Positions 17,837-29,408 of a stretch of 64,000 nucleotides of DNA are shown in pieces. Source of the stretch: Agrobacterium vitis (GTDB taxonomy: Bacteria > Pseudomonadota > Alphaproteobacteria > Rhizobiales > Rhizobiaceae); NCBI RefSeq assembly GCF_013337045.2, contig NZ_CP118259.1:2108001-2172000 (forward strand). Direction: 5' to 3'. Made by a program: the position numbers and the translations under genes. Within the stretch, counting starts at the first letter, position 1, and the number at the start of each line of letters is the position of its first letter. Under the pieces are notes generated by a model that was not told the origin of the DNA, made no database searches, and saw only the letters and a list, made by a program, of their open reading frames with translations.

Positions 17837-18889
17837 TCATATCTCGCTCAGAGCCCCCAGCAGCCGGTCGCATTCGGCATCGGTGCCAATGCTGATGCGC
17901 AAAAAGTCACCGATCCGAGGCTTTTGAAAATTGCGCACCAGGACAGATTTTTGCCGCAGCGCCAAGGCGAGATCGGCACCGGACCGGTCCGAATGTCGCG
18001 CAAAGACAAAATTGGCAGAGGATGGCAGGACCTCGAAACCCAACTCCTGAAGGCCAAGGGAAAGACGCTCCCGGCTGGCGACAACCAGATCACGGTGATG
18101 CTCGAACCACGCCCGGTCCTCCCAGGAGGCAACGGCACCAGCGAGCGCCAGCCGGTCGAGCGGGTAGGAATTGAAACTGTCCTTGACCCGCTCCAGGGCC
18201 TCGATCAATTCCCGTTGCCCGACAGCAAAACCAACCCGCAATCCGGCAAGGCCCCGCGATTTCGAAAAGGTCTGAACCACCAGCAGGTTCGGATAGGTTT
18301 TGACCAGCGGAATGGCACTGTCCGCACCGAAATCCACATAGGCCTCATCAATCACCACGACCTGATCGGGATGGTCGCGCACGAGAGTTTCAATCTCCGT
18401 CAAAGGCAAGGCAATACCCGTCGGTGCATTGGGATTGGGCAGGATGATCGCACCACACGGCTGCCGGTAATCCTCTATCCGCACCCGCATGGCATCATCC
18501 AAGGGAACCTCCTGGAAGGAGATGCCAAAGAGCCGGCAATAGGTTGGGTAAAAAATATAGCTGACATCCGGAAACAGCAGCGGCTTATCGTGATTCAGTA
18601 GAGCCTGAAACGTATGCGCCAAGACCTCATCGGAGCCATTGCCGACAAACACCTCGCCCGGGTCGAGATTGTGGCTCTTGGCAATCGCATGGCGCAGCGG
18701 CAGACCGGTCGGGTCTGGGTAAAGCCGAAGCGTGTCATCCACCGCGTCTCGCATCGCGGCAATCGCGTGCGGCGAAGGACCATAAGGGCTTTCATTGGTG
18801 TTCAGCTTGACCAGATCACTGATAGCGGGTTGTTCGCCCGCCACATAAGGCATCAGCGATCGAACGATCGGGCTCCAGAAGCGGCTCAT
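17837..18889 (-). CDS. hisC: Histidinol-phosphate aminotransferase
   Basis: A 350-residue fold-type I PLP enzyme converting imidazole-acetol phosphate plus glutamate to histidinol phosphate in histidine synthesis. Diagnostic segments are [18 protein letters not shown]-like [38 protein letters not shown] and the PLP lysine in [17 protein letters not shown]-terminal [11 protein letters not shown] is also typical. The ATG has GGAGAG 5 nt upstream. It is not in a his operon. Many rhizobia carry several HisC paralogues, so broader aromatic aminotransferase activity is possible. Confidence 0.9.
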   Translation of the reverse strand: MSRFWSPIVRSLMPYVAGEQPAISDLVKLNTNESPYGPSPHAIAAMRDAVDDTLRLYPDPTGLPLRHAIAKSHNLDPGEVFVGNGSDEVLAHTFQALLNHDKPLLFPDVSYIFYPTYCRLFGISFQEVPLDDAMRVRIEDYRQPCGAIILPNPNAPTGIALPLTEIETLVRDHPDQVVVIDEAYVDFGADSAIPLVKTYPNLLVVQTFSKSRGLAGLRVGFAVGQRELIEALERVKDSFNSYPLDRLALAGAVASWEDRAWFEHHRDLVVASRERLSLGLQELGFEVLPSSANFVFARHSDRSGADLALALRQKSVLVRNFQKPRIGDFLRISIGTDAECDRLLGALSEI

Positions 18890-19211
18890 GAAAACTCTCC
18901 ACGGATGGGAGGAGGAATAGAGGGTGGCAGCAATCAATTTTCATTTTTGATATCTCACACGGAGATCGATGCCAAGGCACAGGAGATGCTCATGCATCAC
19001 GCCCCTTTCGGCATTGCCGCCGGTTCGAATGCCGCAAGAGAGCCGAAAGGAGAACACTATTCACTATTTTTAATGACGATTGGAATCGTAAGCAAAAAAT
19101 TCAAGTCACGATGATCCTCTCTCGCGTGATTTGAATTTTTTTGATAGTATGTCTTATATAATATTCATATCAAATAAGTAATAAAAAACCCATTAAAAAA
19201 TAGGGGTGGCC

Positions 19212-19955
19212 ATGACCGTAGACATGATATCGCCGAATCTTGATGAAACCCTATCATTTCTATCTAAAATAAAGCAAACAGATACACTCGAACATCTTAT
19301 AGATTTAACAAAGCATGCGACATCTCGTTACGGTGTTAAAAATATCGTTCTAGGATTTCCACCTAAAATTGGAATGCTACCCAACCAGCAAATGCAGGGT
19401 ATTTTACTTGCCGACTGGCCTGACGAATGGTCGCATCTCTATTTTCGCGACAACCTGGCATTTCAAGATCCGGCCATACGACACATTGTCAGATCGGAAC
19501 CCTCCTTCGTCTGGTCGGATTTTTCCAAAACATTGCCCATAAGCCGCGACGAAAAATGGCTGATGGATCAGGCCAAGGAATTTTTCGTCAGCAATGGCTT
19601 CACCCTACCCATCGTATCCTTGGACGGACGCTGCGCTGGCGTCACATTCGCCGGCAGCGACATCGATGATTCTCCGCAGGCAAGAACCGGCATGGCGCTG
19701 ATCGCAAGCCTGATCTTCGCACGTACGATGGAACTATATGGCGCAAACCAGAAACAGACCACTCGACTGACCCCAAGAGAAAGGGAAGTCATCGGCTGGA
19801 TTGCCAACGGCAAAACGGATTGGGAAATCAGCGTGATTTTCGGGGTCTCCGAAAAAGCAGTTAGCAAGCATGTGGGTAATATCATGATGAAACTCGGCGC
19901 CGTCAGCAGATCACACGCCATTGCAGAAGCCTTCCGGCAAAAATTGATATGCTGA
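19212..19955 (+). CDS. LuxR-type regulator with autoinducer-binding domain (solo)
   Basis: A 247-residue quorum-sensing-type regulator. The N-terminal domain has the acyl-homoserine-lactone pocket landmarks: W and Y in EWSHLYFRDN, Asp-Pro in FQDPAIRH and W in FVWSD. The C-terminal HTH is at about 185-245 (LTPREREVIGWIANGKTDWEISVIFGVSEKAVSKHV). No luxI gene lies in the window, so it is a solo candidate. Start ATG 19212 follows AGGGG. The 322-bp region upstream (18890-19211) is AT-rich and has no gene but is suitable for a promoter. Confidence 0.88.
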   Translation: MTVDMISPNLDETLSFLSKIKQTDTLEHLIDLTKHATSRYGVKNIVLGFPPKIGMLPNQQMQGILLADWPDEWSHLYFRDNLAFQDPAIRHIVRSEPSFVWSDFSKTLPISRDEKWLMDQAKEFFVSNGFTLPIVSLDGRCAGVTFAGSDIDDSPQARTGMALIASLIFARTMELYGANQKQTTRLTPREREVIGWIANGKTDWEISVIFGVSEKAVSKHVGNIMMKLGAVSRSHAIAEAFRQKLIC

Positions 19956-20271
19956 AATCTGTCAAGGTGGCTTTTCCTCTACTACGCGAATTTAAAGTTT
20001 TTTGTAACATTTAAAATTTTCAACAATTAAGCCAAAATCTACCGTTCAAATAACTAACGCAATGATTAAAAGGAGATTTACTTAAGCTATTAAAAAAATA
20101 AAGTCCCGATAACTGATTATAAAACTCCAAAAATAAACATAATTTACAGTATTATGTCTTAAGATCGAGCAGATAGATGACGATATTTTCTCATTTTTTG
20201 ATCATTTATCATATTCTAAAACACAAAACGAAACATGAGCTAATTTCCGCTGTAGTGTATTGAGATAGCCA

Positions 20272-20676
20272 ATGACATTACTCAAAAAAACTCCTGACGT
20301 GCATGATTATAACATCCTGGCGGGTGAACGCTTGAAAAGCGCCCGAAAGAATAAGGGGATGAGCCAATCCGACGTTGCAAGAGAACTGGGCGTGACATTC
20401 CAACAGCTGCATAAATATGAAAAAGGCATCAACGGCATGAGCGCCAGCAGACTTGCCGCTGCCGCCACTCTCTTGGGAATGGACCCCGATTTTTCCTACA
20501 TCGCCGATAATGCCGTTGCAGCGCCCGTGGATACCTCAGGCGAGTTGACAGATCTGGTTAAAGCGACATCACGTTCAGACGCGCTTGAACTCAACACATG
20601 CTTCGCCAGCATCAAAAACCCCAATACGCGCAAAATCATTATTTCCATTATCGAGCAGATTGCATCTGCCCGTTAG
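20272..20676 (+). CDS. XRE-family HTH transcriptional regulator
   Basis: A 134-residue regulator with an N-terminal XRE/Cro helix-turn-helix at about 15-70 (GERLKSARKNKGMSQSDVARELGVTFQQLHKYEKGINGMSASRLAAAA). A C-terminal helical tail has no recognised ligand fold. The architecture is common among chromosomal rhizobial regulators and phage-type repressors. The leader 19956-20271 is very AT-rich and has no gene. It shares the AT-rich segment with the LuxR regulator and may be part of a recently acquired patch. Confidence 0.85.
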   Translation: MTLLKKTPDVHDYNILAGERLKSARKNKGMSQSDVARELGVTFQQLHKYEKGINGMSASRLAAAATLLGMDPDFSYIADNAVAAPVDTSGELTDLVKATSRSDALELNTCFASIKNPNTRKIIISIIEQIASAR

Positions 20677-21018
20677 AGCTCGTCCGGCACAGCATCAAAG
20701 CCCGCACACCTCCAAGCTCCTTAAGCCGGTAGAATACCGGGCCTCAGCTCTCCATAACCCCAATCACCTATGACCACGGGCCCGCATTGTGATGGCAGTG
20801 CCTTGGCCTGAGCATCGCCCATGTCCTGGTCCATTTCCTGGGTGAAGCAGGCCTCTCTCCGACAAAAGTGTAGTATCAAAAATTTCAACCAAAATATATC
20901 GATCTAAATTTGAACAGTATTTTCCTGAATAAGGAAATCAACTGAGCAAACTACGAATTAGTTCATATCAGTTTTATAATATAACTAATTCTAGTCTATT
21001 ATAATCGAGGTATTTTAG
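20677..21018. other. Gene-free AT-rich spacer
   Basis: No supported gene. A small hairpin CCGGTA-gaa-TACCGG lies at 20726-20740, about 50 bp past the XRE stop. The last 130 bp are strongly AT-rich and probably hold the acyltransferase promoter. Confidence 0.4.
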
Positions 21019-22182
21019 ATGAAGTCGATTGGTTCTGTCTTGAATGAACATCGAGGCATCGGTCCGGGATTTGATTTTCTCAGAATTTTCCTGGCAATCA
21101 TGGTTTTACTCGACCATTCATTCCTGATTGCCGAAGGTGAAAAATACCAATTTTCGCAGCCCGGAATCACGGTCCTGCAGGCTGCTATCCTGCCGATGTT
21201 TTTTGCGCTCAGTGGTTTTCTAATTACCGGCAGCGCCATCCGCCTTCGCCTGAAGGACTTCCTGCTCAATCGAGGCATCAGGATCGTGCCGGCGCTTGCG
21301 GTCGACATTGTGTTTGCGGCCCTGATCCTCGGTCCGCTGTTTACCACGAGCAGCTTGCCGACCTATTTTCAGTCCTATGAATTCTGGGCCTATTTCGCCA
21401 ATATATTTGGCGTTATCCATTATGTCCTACCGGGCGTGTTCGAGCACAATCCCTTTCCAGCTACCGTTAACGGCTCGCTCTGGACCGTTCCCTATGAGAT
21501 CGGTTGCTATGCCATCATGTCAGCGCTGATCATTTTTGGATTTCTGAAGCGCCCGCGAGCAGCGCTGGTGGCGACGGCAGGTGTCGCCGTGATCATCATC
21601 GCCCTGAAGGTCGAAAACATCAGTCCGTCGAGCATGGGCGGGCTCTTTCCGCCTGAAAGCTCCGGCTACACCCTGCTTAACCACTTCATCGGCCTGCGCG
21701 GCCTGATGCTCTATGTCAACTTCATGCTGGGGTCGGTGCTCTTCCTGTTCCGCCGCTTCATTCCGAAACATTGGACGCTGGCGGTTATGTCCTGCATCGT
21801 TCCGATTGCCGCCTCTTTCGCGCTTCCTGACGTCAGCGGCAGCACGCTCTGCACGATTTTTGCGCCGATGCTGGTCTATCTCACCGTCTATGTCGGAATG
21901 CTGCACATTCCACCCATTCCGCTTTACCATCGGGGAGACTATTCCTACGGGATCTATCTCTATGGATATCCCTTTCAGCAGGCTCTCGTCAGCCTGTTTC
22001 CTAAACTGACCTTACCCTGGCTGCACTTTGCCATATCCCTTCCCATCGCAACCGTAATTGCCATGGGCTCCTGGCATTTCATCGAAAAGCCGATTCTGCG
22101 CCTGAGGAAGAAGTTTAGCTTCACAGCCCAGAAGGGTAACACCAGCGAAGCACTGCCACACGCCGAGGCGGTGATGAAATAA
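21019..22182 (+). CDS. Acyltransferase family 3 (OafA/YrhL-type) membrane protein
   Basis: A 387-residue integral membrane acyltransferase with about ten membrane segments. The family opening is present: GPGFDFLRIFLAIMVLLDHSFLIA with the conserved His, then MFFALSGFLITGS and the Arg of LLNRGIRIVPAL. Later blocks are NGSLWTVPYEIGCY and DYSYGIYLYGYPFQQ. It probably O-acetylates an exopolysaccharide, lipopolysaccharide or glucan. The ATG has GAGGT upstream. It has no polysaccharide genes next to it, so the acceptor is unknown. Confidence 0.88.
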   Translation: MKSIGSVLNEHRGIGPGFDFLRIFLAIMVLLDHSFLIAEGEKYQFSQPGITVLQAAILPMFFALSGFLITGSAIRLRLKDFLLNRGIRIVPALAVDIVFAALILGPLFTTSSLPTYFQSYEFWAYFANIFGVIHYVLPGVFEHNPFPATVNGSLWTVPYEIGCYAIMSALIIFGFLKRPRAALVATAGVAVIIIALKVENISPSSMGGLFPPESSGYTLLNHFIGLRGLMLYVNFMLGSVLFLFRRFIPKHWTLAVMSCIVPIAASFALPDVSGSTLCTIFAPMLVYLTVYVGMLHIPPIPLYHRGDYSYGIYLYGYPFQQALVSLFPKLTLPWLHFAISLPIATVIAMGSWHFIEKPILRLRKKFSFTAQKGNTSEALPHAEAVMK

Positions 22183-22407
22183 GTGTTCGTATCCCTTGTC
22201 GATTATAGGTCTGAGGGTATGCGGTGTCGTGCCGCCTTTCAAACTCAATCCCTTGATGGCGACACGCAATAATTGCACCTCTACATCATGCGGATTCTCG
22301 TTATCCAACAAGCCTTATACCAAGTCTCGAAGATGCTGACGCATCATCGACTTGAAGAAAATGAAAATATATCAAATACATCAGACGCTTGATATATTCC
22401 CAAAGAA

Positions 22408-22440
22408 ATACCAAGGGCCATTTTCAAAGACCCTTGGTAT
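22408..22440 (-). terminator. Hairpin downstream of chemotaxis receptor
   Basis: Perfect 10-bp stem ATACCAAGGG / CCCTTGGTAT with a 13-nt loop; on the minus strand it is followed by TTTCTTTG. It lies about 60 bp after the receptor stop. Confidence 0.55.
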
Positions 22441-22501
22441 CGGTGGAGCATGTCAAGTTTTACGCTGTGGTTGTTTGCATACCTTTATCAATGTAGCACA
22501 A

Positions 22502-24445
22502 TCAGAACTCTTCCCAGGATGCATTGGCCGTTGCTGCCTGAGCAGCGCCCCCCTTGCTTGAAAAGGCGCTGGCAATTTTGCGGCCAAGTGCACGCACCGG
22601 CGAGGTCGCGGGCATGTCTGTCGAGCGAGCCGGACGGACCGCATTCGGCTGCGAGCCACCGGACAGCTGGAATTGCGACAGAAGCTGGTTCATAGAGGCC
22701 ACTTCCCGAGCCAAACTGTGGCTGGCGGCGGTGGATTCTTCCACCATGGCTGCATTTTTCTGGGTGTCCTGATCCATCTGGTTTACGGCTGTATTGATTT
22801 GCTGCAAGCTAGTAGATTGTTCCTGAGCAGCCTCAACTATCGCGCTGACATGCCGGTTGATTTCCTGCACTTCCGAAACGATGGTCTCCAACGCCCTGCC
22901 CGTTTCTCCAACAAGCTCCACACCGGATTGGACCTGTGCGTTGGAGGTATTGATCAGCGCCTTGATGTCCTTGGCGGCATTGGCCGAGCGCTGGGCAAGT
23001 TCGCGCACTTCCTGTGCGACGACGGCAAAGCCCTTGCCGGCTTCGCCAGCCCTTGCAGCCTCAACGCCCGCGTTGAGCGCCAGCAGGTTGGTCTGGAAGG
23101 CGATTTCGTCAATCACGGTGATGATATTGGAAATCTCGGAGGACGACTTTTCGATCTGCTCCATGGCGACGACAGCGCGGCGGACCACTTGACCGGATTG
23201 CTCCGCTCCGCTCTTGGTTTTCGACACCAGTACACCGGCTTCCTGGGCGCGGCGCGTGCTGTCCTTGACCGTTGTGGTGATCTCTTCCAGTGCCGCAGCG
23301 GTTTCCTCCACAGAGGCTGCCTGTTGCTCCGTCCGCTTGGCAAGGTCGTTGGCAGCCGCTTTGATTTCGTTGGCACCCGCGTCAATGGCACGCGCATTCT
23401 GCGTTACGCCCGACAGCGCCTGTTCCAGCTTTTCCACCGCAGTGTTGAAATTTGAACGCACGGCATCAAGACTGTCGATGAACGGCTGAGCGATGCGGAA
23501 GGACACATTGCCCTCAGCCAGATGCGAAAGCCCGGTTGCCAGATTATCGACGGCAAACTGAATGTCTGCGGCATCCCTCGCCTTTTGAGCTTCGCGCTCC
23601 AGACGTTCGTTTTCGGCCAAATTCCGGTTGGCCTCCGTTTCCTGGGTCAGTCGATTGGCCTCGATGGCATTGTCACGGAAAACCGCTACGGCCCGCGCCA
23701 TCTGCCCGACTTCATCCTGGCGACCGATGCCGCTGACAGCTTCCGTAACGTCTCCGTCCGCCAATGTTGTCATCCGAGCGCAAAGCTGACGGATCGGCCA
23801 TGTGATGCCAGGAAGAGCAACATAGAGCGATGCAAAAATGCCGAGAAGAAACAATATTCCCAAACTGACGAGAGCCGTGATGATCGTGCTGTTTGTTTGA
23901 TCCGAAAGGCCGTCGCTATCCTTGATAATCTTTAGAATATTGGCATCGTTCCAGGTGCGAAGTTCTACGCGCCAGGCGTCAATCATTGGATTGGCCGTGG
24001 TCATGATCGCCTTGCTTTGTTCATCATTTCCGACAAGGGCGGCTTCAAGTGCCTTGTCCATCACGGCAATAACATCATTGGCGCGAGACGTGAATTGATT
24101 GATGATCTGCGTGTTTTCAGGCGTCAGCGATTTCGCCTTCTCAAAGCGGGCCATGAGCGTCTGCTGGCTACCCTTGTAGGCCTTGGCAATTTTCTGAGAT
24201 TCTGGAGAATTCGTCTCTTGGGCTGCGGCCTGATAGACGGCATAGGCCATCGACATCAGTGAAGTGGTCGAGCGCGACATCTCGTTAGCGGCGAGATTAT
24301 CCTCGGAAATGAATTCGGAATATAAGTTGTCCGAATTTTTATACTGCAATGACATATGAGAAATACCGCTAATGCCAAGCAGACATATCGATATTATGAT
24401 CGTCATAATTTTGGTTGAAATTCCTAGATTCGATAAAAACGCCAT
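22502..24445 (-). CDS. Transmembrane methyl-accepting chemotaxis protein with CheR-tether
   Basis: A 647-residue receptor. TM1 is at about 12-33, a four-helix-bundle periplasmic sensor at 34-185, TM2 at about 187-210 and HAMP at about 211-265. A second HAMP-like segment lies near 300-345 ([17 protein letters not shown]), and the signalling domain at about 380-600 with the [22 protein letters not shown] tip. The protein ends ASWEEF, which fits the xWxxF pentapeptide that docks CheR/CheB methylation enzymes. GGAGGAG precedes the ATG. The attractant is unknown. Spacer 24446-24771 upstream is AT-rich and gene-free. Confidence 0.92.
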   Translation of the reverse strand: MAFLSNLGISTKIMTIIISICLLGISGISHMSLQYKNSDNLYSEFISEDNLAANEMSRSTTSLMSMAYAVYQAAAQETNSPESQKIAKAYKGSQQTLMARFEKAKSLTPENTQIINQFTSRANDVIAVMDKALEAALVGNDEQSKAIMTTANPMIDAWRVELRTWNDANILKIIKDSDGLSDQTNSTIITALVSLGILFLLGIFASLYVALPGITWPIRQLCARMTTLADGDVTEAVSGIGRQDEVGQMARAVAVFRDNAIEANRLTQETEANRNLAENERLEREAQKARDAADIQFAVDNLATGLSHLAEGNVSFRIAQPFIDSLDAVRSNFNTAVEKLEQALSGVTQNARAIDAGANEIKAAANDLAKRTEQQAASVEETAAALEEITTTVKDSTRRAQEAGVLVSKTKSGAEQSGQVVRRAVVAMEQIEKSSSEISNIITVIDEIAFQTNLLALNAGVEAARAGEAGKGFAVVAQEVRELAQRSANAAKDIKALINTSNAQVQSGVELVGETGRALETIVSEVQEINRHVSAIVEAAQEQSTSLQQINTAVNQMDQDTQKNAAMVEESTAASHSLAREVASMNQLLSQFQLSGGSQPNAVRPARSTDMPATSPVRALGRKIASAFSSKGGAAQAATANASWEEF

Positions 24446-24771
24446 GGCAAAATGCTCCTCCGGACTTTTAATTGGTGAGAATATCCCGATCCCGGCAGGA
24501 TCAAATAGAGAGGTTCAACCGGAAGATTTTGCCTGTCATAGGCACTAATGCAGGATTGCGTTATTTGTAATGTGCCATAACTAAAAAAATATTAAATATC
24601 GACGTTGTTTTCGGAAACCAATATATTGTGTTTTATCAATAATTTAGTTGCCTCACGATTTTATTTATTTATATGTTTGGAAGTACATTAGCAATTTCAA
24701 ATTGTAAAAAGGATAAGCACAATTAAATTTACCCCTCTCGGCCACAGGGGCATTTGACCGAGGTTAGGTGA
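24446..24771. other. AT-rich spacer with promoter of the chemotaxis receptor
   Basis: No gene seen. Runs of A/T at 24570-24730 suggest promoter sequence for the minus-strand receptor. Confidence 0.4.
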
Positions 24772-25344
24772 TTACAAGTTTGCGCTTTGAAACGGTGCTT
24801 CGCTGCTTTTCTTAATTGCCGCCAAAACGCGGCGTCTGATAAGGGCGCTCGCGGGGTAGATCAAATACCAATATGGTGCAAATTTCAGCCAAGTCGCGCG
24901 ATCAGGGCAGAAAATACGGGTTTCCGTGACAAGGCGAGTCGTACCATTCTCTTGCCGTTCAGCCGAGAAACCCAAAGCGAGCTTTGCTACGCCCGGCGCA
25001 TCAAAACGAAGAAACGCACTTCCATCCACGATGGGAACGAGACCAAAATCAAACCGCCAGAACCGGCCAACCAAACCATAGGCCAGTTCGGAGCCATCGC
25101 GCCTCTCAAGCAACTCAAAATTGTGCATACCGAAGGATTGCGGCAATTGGGCCTGCGTCCCCTTCAGGAAACCGGCCAGCCGCATTGGGACTTCGCGAAG
25201 TCCGATCATCGTTCGAAATATCGGATCAGCCTCCGGTGTATAGTCAGCCGCAGCGCTAATCACGGTATCGGTCGATGCCGCAATGGTACAGGAATGTACT
25301 TCCCTGAAGCTGTAGTCTGGAAGATACGTGGCAAGCAGCGTCAT
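24772..25344 (-). CDS. Conserved hypothetical protein, possibly SRPBCC-like
   Basis: A 190-residue protein I cannot assign firmly. It has no signal peptide. Segments YLPDYSFREVHSCTIAAS, YGLVGRFWRFDFGLVPI, AFLRFDAPGVAKLALGF and TRLVTETRIFCPD.ATWLKFAPYWYLIYP alternate predicted strands and end in a long helix. This order recalls the START/SRPBCC ligand-binding fold, with the tail R-R-R-VLAAIKK typical of its last helix. I take ATG 25344, where homology-like sequence begins. A GTG at 25395 would add 17 residues. It is downstream of metH on the same strand (142-bp gap), but nothing ties it to methionine. Confidence 0.6.
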   Translation of the reverse strand: MTLLATYLPDYSFREVHSCTIAASTDTVISAAADYTPEADPIFRTMIGLREVPMRLAGFLKGTQAQLPQSFGMHNFELLERRDGSELAYGLVGRFWRFDFGLVPIVDGSAFLRFDAPGVAKLALGFSAERQENGTTRLVTETRIFCPDRATWLKFAPYWYLIYPASALIRRRVLAAIKKSSEAPFQSANL

Positions 25345-25486
25345 CGCGGTTTCCGAGACAAAAAGTTGCAATCCGCGAACCCTCTGATCCTTCACCCAAC
25401 GTGAAAGACCCTGTTTGCCAGATCACATCATAATGCTTTGACGCAACACAACAACCAATAACGGCACCTGATGCGCCTTGACGACG

Positions 25487-28400
25487 TTACGCCGCAGCAT
25501 CCTCATCCACAGCAACCTTCGGCACGTAATTCAGCACTGGCCCCAGCCAACGCTCAATCTCGCGCACCTCCATGCCTTTACGGGCCGCATAATCTTCCAC
25601 CTGATCACGCTCCACTTTGGCCACGCCAAAATAATAGCTATCCGGGTGGCCGATGTAGAGGCCGGAGACGGAGGAGCCGGGCCACATGGCGTAGCTTTCC
25701 GTCAATGTCACCCCAGTGGTGGCGGTGGCGTCCAGCAGGTTGAACAGCGTGACCTTTTCGGTGTGGTCGGGCTGGGCTGGATAGCCGGGAGCTGGGCGGA
25801 TACCGGCGTAGGATTCCGAGATCAGCTCTTCTGGCGTATAGGTCTCATCCGCACCGTAGCCCCAGAATTCCCTGCGCACGCGCTCGTGCATGCGCTCGGC
25901 AAAGGCTTCGGCGAAGCGGTCAGCCAATGCCTTGACCATGATGGAGGAGTAATCGTCGTTGGCCCGCTCGAAACGCTCGGCAATCGCCACTTCTTCGATA
26001 CCTGCCGTGACCACAAAGCCGCCGACGTAATCTTCCACACCGCTATCAACCGGGGCAACGAAATCGCTCAAGGCGACATTTGGGCGGCCGTCGCGCTTGG
26101 AGAGCTGCTGGCGCAGCGTGAAGAAGGTGGCCAGTTCCTGGCTACGCTCTTCATCGGCAAACAGCCTGATATCATCCCCAACGCTGTTGGCAGGCCAGAA
26201 GCCAATGACGGCACGCGGACGGAACCATGTCTCGTCGATGATTTTTTCCAGCATGGCTTGCGCGTCAGCATAGAGTGCGCGTGCGGCTTCGCCTTGCTTT
26301 TCATCCTCCAGAATGGCGGGATAACGGCCTTTCAACTCCCATGTCTGGAAGAAAGGTGTCCAGTCGATGTACTTGGCCAATTCCTTGAGGTCGTAATCGT
26401 CAAACACCTTGATGCCGGTGAAGCTTGGCTTTTTCGGCTTGTAGCTGGTCCAATCCACCTTGGCGGCATTGGCACGGGCACGGGCAATTGGCAGGCGTTG
26501 CTTTTCCAGCTCGGCGCGGGCGTGGGCATCGGCCACCTTGGCATACTCAGCCCGTAGGGTTTCAATGGTGGTGTCGCGGGTATCAGGCGACAGCAAGGAC
26601 GAGACAACGCCCACGGCGCGGCTGGCGTCCAGCACATAAACCGCTTGGCCCTTCTGATATTGCGGATGGATTTTCACCGCCGTATGCACGCGGCTGGTGG
26701 TGGCTCCACCAATCAGCAGCGGCACGTTAAAGCCTTGGCGCTGCATTTCAGCGGCCACATGCACCATTTCATCCAGCGATGGAGTGATCAGGCCGGAAAG
26801 GCCGATGATATCGACATTTTCCTTGATCGCCACTTCCAGAATTTTGGCCGCAGGCACCATCACGCCAAGGTCGATGATCTCGTAATTGTTGCAGGCCAAG
26901 ACCACGCCGACAATGTTTTTGCCAATGTCATGCACATCGCCCTTCACAGTGGCCATCAGGATTTTGCCTGCGGCTTCGCGCTCGCCTGTGCCGCCATTGG
27001 CGCGCTTTTCTTCTTCCATGTAAGGCAGCAGCACGGCCACTGCCTGCTTCATCACGCGGGCGGATTTTACCACCTGCGGCAGGAACATTTTACCCGCGCC
27101 AAACAGATCGCCCACCACATTCATGCCCGCCATCAGCGGGCCTTCAATGACGTGCAAAGGCCGCGCCGCATTCTGCCGGGCTTCTTCGGTATCGCCATCG
27201 ATAAATTCGGTAATGCCGTTGACCAGCGCATGCTCCAGCCGCTTTTCCACCGGCAGTTCGCGCCAGGACATATCCTGCACACGCGCTTTCGCCTCGCCCG
27301 TGCCGCGATAGCGCTCGGCAATTTCCAGCAGGCGTTCGGTGCCATCGTCGCGGCGGTTCAGCACCACGTCTTCGCAGGCTTCGCGCAGCTCTGCATCAAT
27401 GCTTTCATACACCGCCAGCTGACCGGCGTTGACAATGCCCATATCCATCCCCGCCTGAATGGCGTGGTAGAGGAACACGGCGTGCATGGCCTCGCGCACC
27501 GGCTCATTGCCACGGAACGAGAAGGACAGGTTGGAAACACCGCCGGAAATATGCACCAGTGGCATGCGCTGGCGGATGGTGCGGGTGGCCTCAATGAAAT
27601 CAACGCCGTAATTGTTGTGCTCTTCAATGCCCGTGGCAACCGCGAACACATTGGGGTCGAAGATAATGTCTTCCGGTGAGAAGCCCGCTTCTTCGGTGAG
27701 GATTTTATAAGCGCGGGAACAGATTTCCACCTTGCGCTCATAGGTATCCGCTTGCCCCTGCTCGTCAAAGGCCATGACGACAACAGCGGCACCGTAATTG
27801 CGGACCAATTTAGCATGGGCGACAAAACTCTCCTCGCCTTCCTTCAGCGAGATGGAGTTGACGATGGCCTTGCCCTGCACGCATTTCAGGCCGGATTCGA
27901 TGATCTGGAACTTGGACGAGTCAATCATGACAGGAACGCGGGCAATATCGGGTTCTGCGGCAATCAGGTTGAGGAATTCAACCATGGCCTTTTCCGAATC
28001 GATCAGGCCTTCATCCATATTGATGTCGATGATCTGCGCGCCGTTTTCCACCTGATCGCGGGCCACCACGAGGGCGGCATTGTAATCACCAGCGGTGATC
28101 AGCTTGCGGAACTTTGCAGAACCCGTAACGTTGGTGCGCTCACCCACGTTGACGAAGGGAATTTCCTTGGTCAGCTCAAAAGGCTCAAGGCCCGAGAGCG
28201 ACATGAACGGGCGATGCTCTGCTGGCTGGCGTGGTGCCTTGCCCTTCACCGCATCGGCAATGGCCGCAATATGGGCTGGCGTGGAGCCGCAGCAGCCGCC
28301 AACCACGTTGACGATGCCTTCCTCGGCAAAGCCTTCCACCAATTTCGCCATGTATTCCGGGCTTTGGTCATACTGACCAAATTCATTGGGCAGACCAGCA

Positions 28401-29260
28401 TTGGGGTAAGCCGAGACGAACGTATCGGCAATGCCCGAAAGCTCCTGCAAATGCGGGCGCATGGCATCGGCACCCAAGGCGCAGTTGAGACCCACGGTAA
28501 AGGGACGTGCATGGCGCACAGAGTTCCAGAAAGCCGATGGGGTCTGGCCAGACAGCGTGCGGCCGGAAAGGTCAGTGATCGTGCCGGAAATCATCACCGG
28601 CAGGCGAATGCCCTTGGCAATGAAGCGCTCCTCGCAGGCGAAAATCGCCGCCTTGGCGTTCAGCGTATCAAAGATGGTTTCGATCAGGATGAGATCGGCA
28701 CCGCCATCAATCAAACCATCGATCTGCTCGCCATAGGCGCGGCGAAGATCATCAAAGGAGACGGCACGGTAACCGGGGTTGTTCACATCAGGCGAAATCG
28801 AGGCTGTGCGGTTGGTTGGGCCAATCGCGCCCGCCACAAAACGGCGCTTGCCGTCTTCACGCTCGGCCCGCAGAATGGCGCGGCGCACCACTTGCGCGCC
28901 ATATTTGTTGAGATCGTAGACAGCACCTTCCATCTCATAATCGGCCTGGGCGATGCGGGTGGAGGAGAAGGTGTTGGTTTCAACAATATCCGCACCCGCC
29001 ATGGCGTAGCGAAAATGGATGTCTTCAATGGCATCCGGCTGGGTCAGAATCAAAAGGTCGTTATTGCCCTTCTGGTGGCAGGCGCAACCAATGAAGCGCT
29101 CGCCGCGAAAATCATCTTCATCAAGGCCAAGGCCCTGAATTTCGGTGCCCATGGCCCCGTCGAGGATCAGAATACGCTCACGCGCTGCCTGTTGCAGGGC
29201 TTTGAGAATCTCTGCGCCGTCGCGGTTCGCCCCTTCACGTCCAAACAATTGATCGAGCAT
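25487..29260 (-). CDS. metH: Cobalamin-dependent methionine synthase
   Basis: A complete 1257-residue MetH, which transfers the methyl group of 5-methyltetrahydrofolate to homocysteine through cobalamin. The homocysteine domain spans 1-340 with zinc ligands Cys260, Cys323 and Cys324 (GLNCALG, GGCCGST). The pterin domain spans about 360-630 ([11 protein letters not shown]). The cap and B12 domains span about 660-900, with cobalt ligand His777 in GDVHDIGKN. The activation domain that binds S-adenosylmethionine spans about 920-1240 ([12 protein letters not shown]). No domain is missing. An inverted repeat 40 bp upstream is a likely operator. Confidence 0.97.
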   Translation of the reverse strand: MLDQLFGREGANRDGAEILKALQQAARERILILDGAMGTEIQGLGLDEDDFRGERFIGCACHQKGNNDLLILTQPDAIEDIHFRYAMAGADIVETNTFSSTRIAQADYEMEGAVYDLNKYGAQVVRRAILRAEREDGKRRFVAGAIGPTNRTASISPDVNNPGYRAVSFDDLRRAYGEQIDGLIDGGADLILIETIFDTLNAKAAIFACEERFIAKGIRLPVMISGTITDLSGRTLSGQTPSAFWNSVRHARPFTVGLNCALGADAMRPHLQELSGIADTFVSAYPNAGLPNEFGQYDQSPEYMAKLVEGFAEEGIVNVVGGCCGSTPAHIAAIADAVKGKAPRQPAEHRPFMSLSGLEPFELTKEIPFVNVGERTNVTGSAKFRKLITAGDYNAALVVARDQVENGAQIIDINMDEGLIDSEKAMVEFLNLIAAEPDIARVPVMIDSSKFQIIESGLKCVQGKAIVNSISLKEGEESFVAHAKLVRNYGAAVVVMAFDEQGQADTYERKVEICSRAYKILTEEAGFSPEDIIFDPNVFAVATGIEEHNNYGVDFIEATRTIRQRMPLVHISGGVSNLSFSFRGNEPVREAMHAVFLYHAIQAGMDMGIVNAGQLAVYESIDAELREACEDVVLNRRDDGTERLLEIAERYRGTGEAKARVQDMSWRELPVEKRLEHALVNGITEFIDGDTEEARQNAARPLHVIEGPLMAGMNVVGDLFGAGKMFLPQVVKSARVMKQAVAVLLPYMEEEKRANGGTGEREAAGKILMATVKGDVHDIGKNIVGVVLACNNYEIIDLGVMVPAAKILEVAIKENVDIIGLSGLITPSLDEMVHVAAEMQRQGFNVPLLIGGATTSRVHTAVKIHPQYQKGQAVYVLDASRAVGVVSSLLSPDTRDTTIETLRAEYAKVADAHARAELEKQRLPIARARANAAKVDWTSYKPKKPSFTGIKVFDDYDLKELAKYIDWTPFFQTWELKGRYPAILEDEKQGEAARALYADAQAMLEKIIDETWFRPRAVIGFWPANSVGDDIRLFADEERSQELATFFTLRQQLSKRDGRPNVALSDFVAPVDSGVEDYVGGFVVTAGIEEVAIAERFERANDDYSSIMVKALADRFAEAFAERMHERVRREFWGYGADETYTPEELISESYAGIRPAPGYPAQPDHTEKVTLFNLLDATATTGVTLTESYAMWPGSSVSGLYIGHPDSYYFGVAKVERDQVEDYAARKGMEVREIERWLGPVLNYVPKVAVDEDAAA

Positions 29261-29299
29261 GAGCGACTTCCTTCCGTTCCCAGGGTTACGTACCCAATC

Positions 29300-29319
29300 A
29301 CATAAAGATATGTTTATGT
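29300..29319. promoter_or_regulatory. Candidate operator upstream of metH
   Basis: ACATAAAGATATGTTTATGT is a near-perfect 20-bp palindrome (9 of 10 pairs) 40 bp before the metH start. Its form resembles ArsR-family sites (SahR type) that control methionine-cycle genes in proteobacteria. The regulator is inferred. Confidence 0.5.
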
Positions 29320-29408
29320 CAATATACGCGGCGTCATTAGATCGCGTCGTTCATCTGCCACCGCAGCTTCCAAACGCATTGCGGCACAGTCTATCATAAA
29401 GGGTGAAC

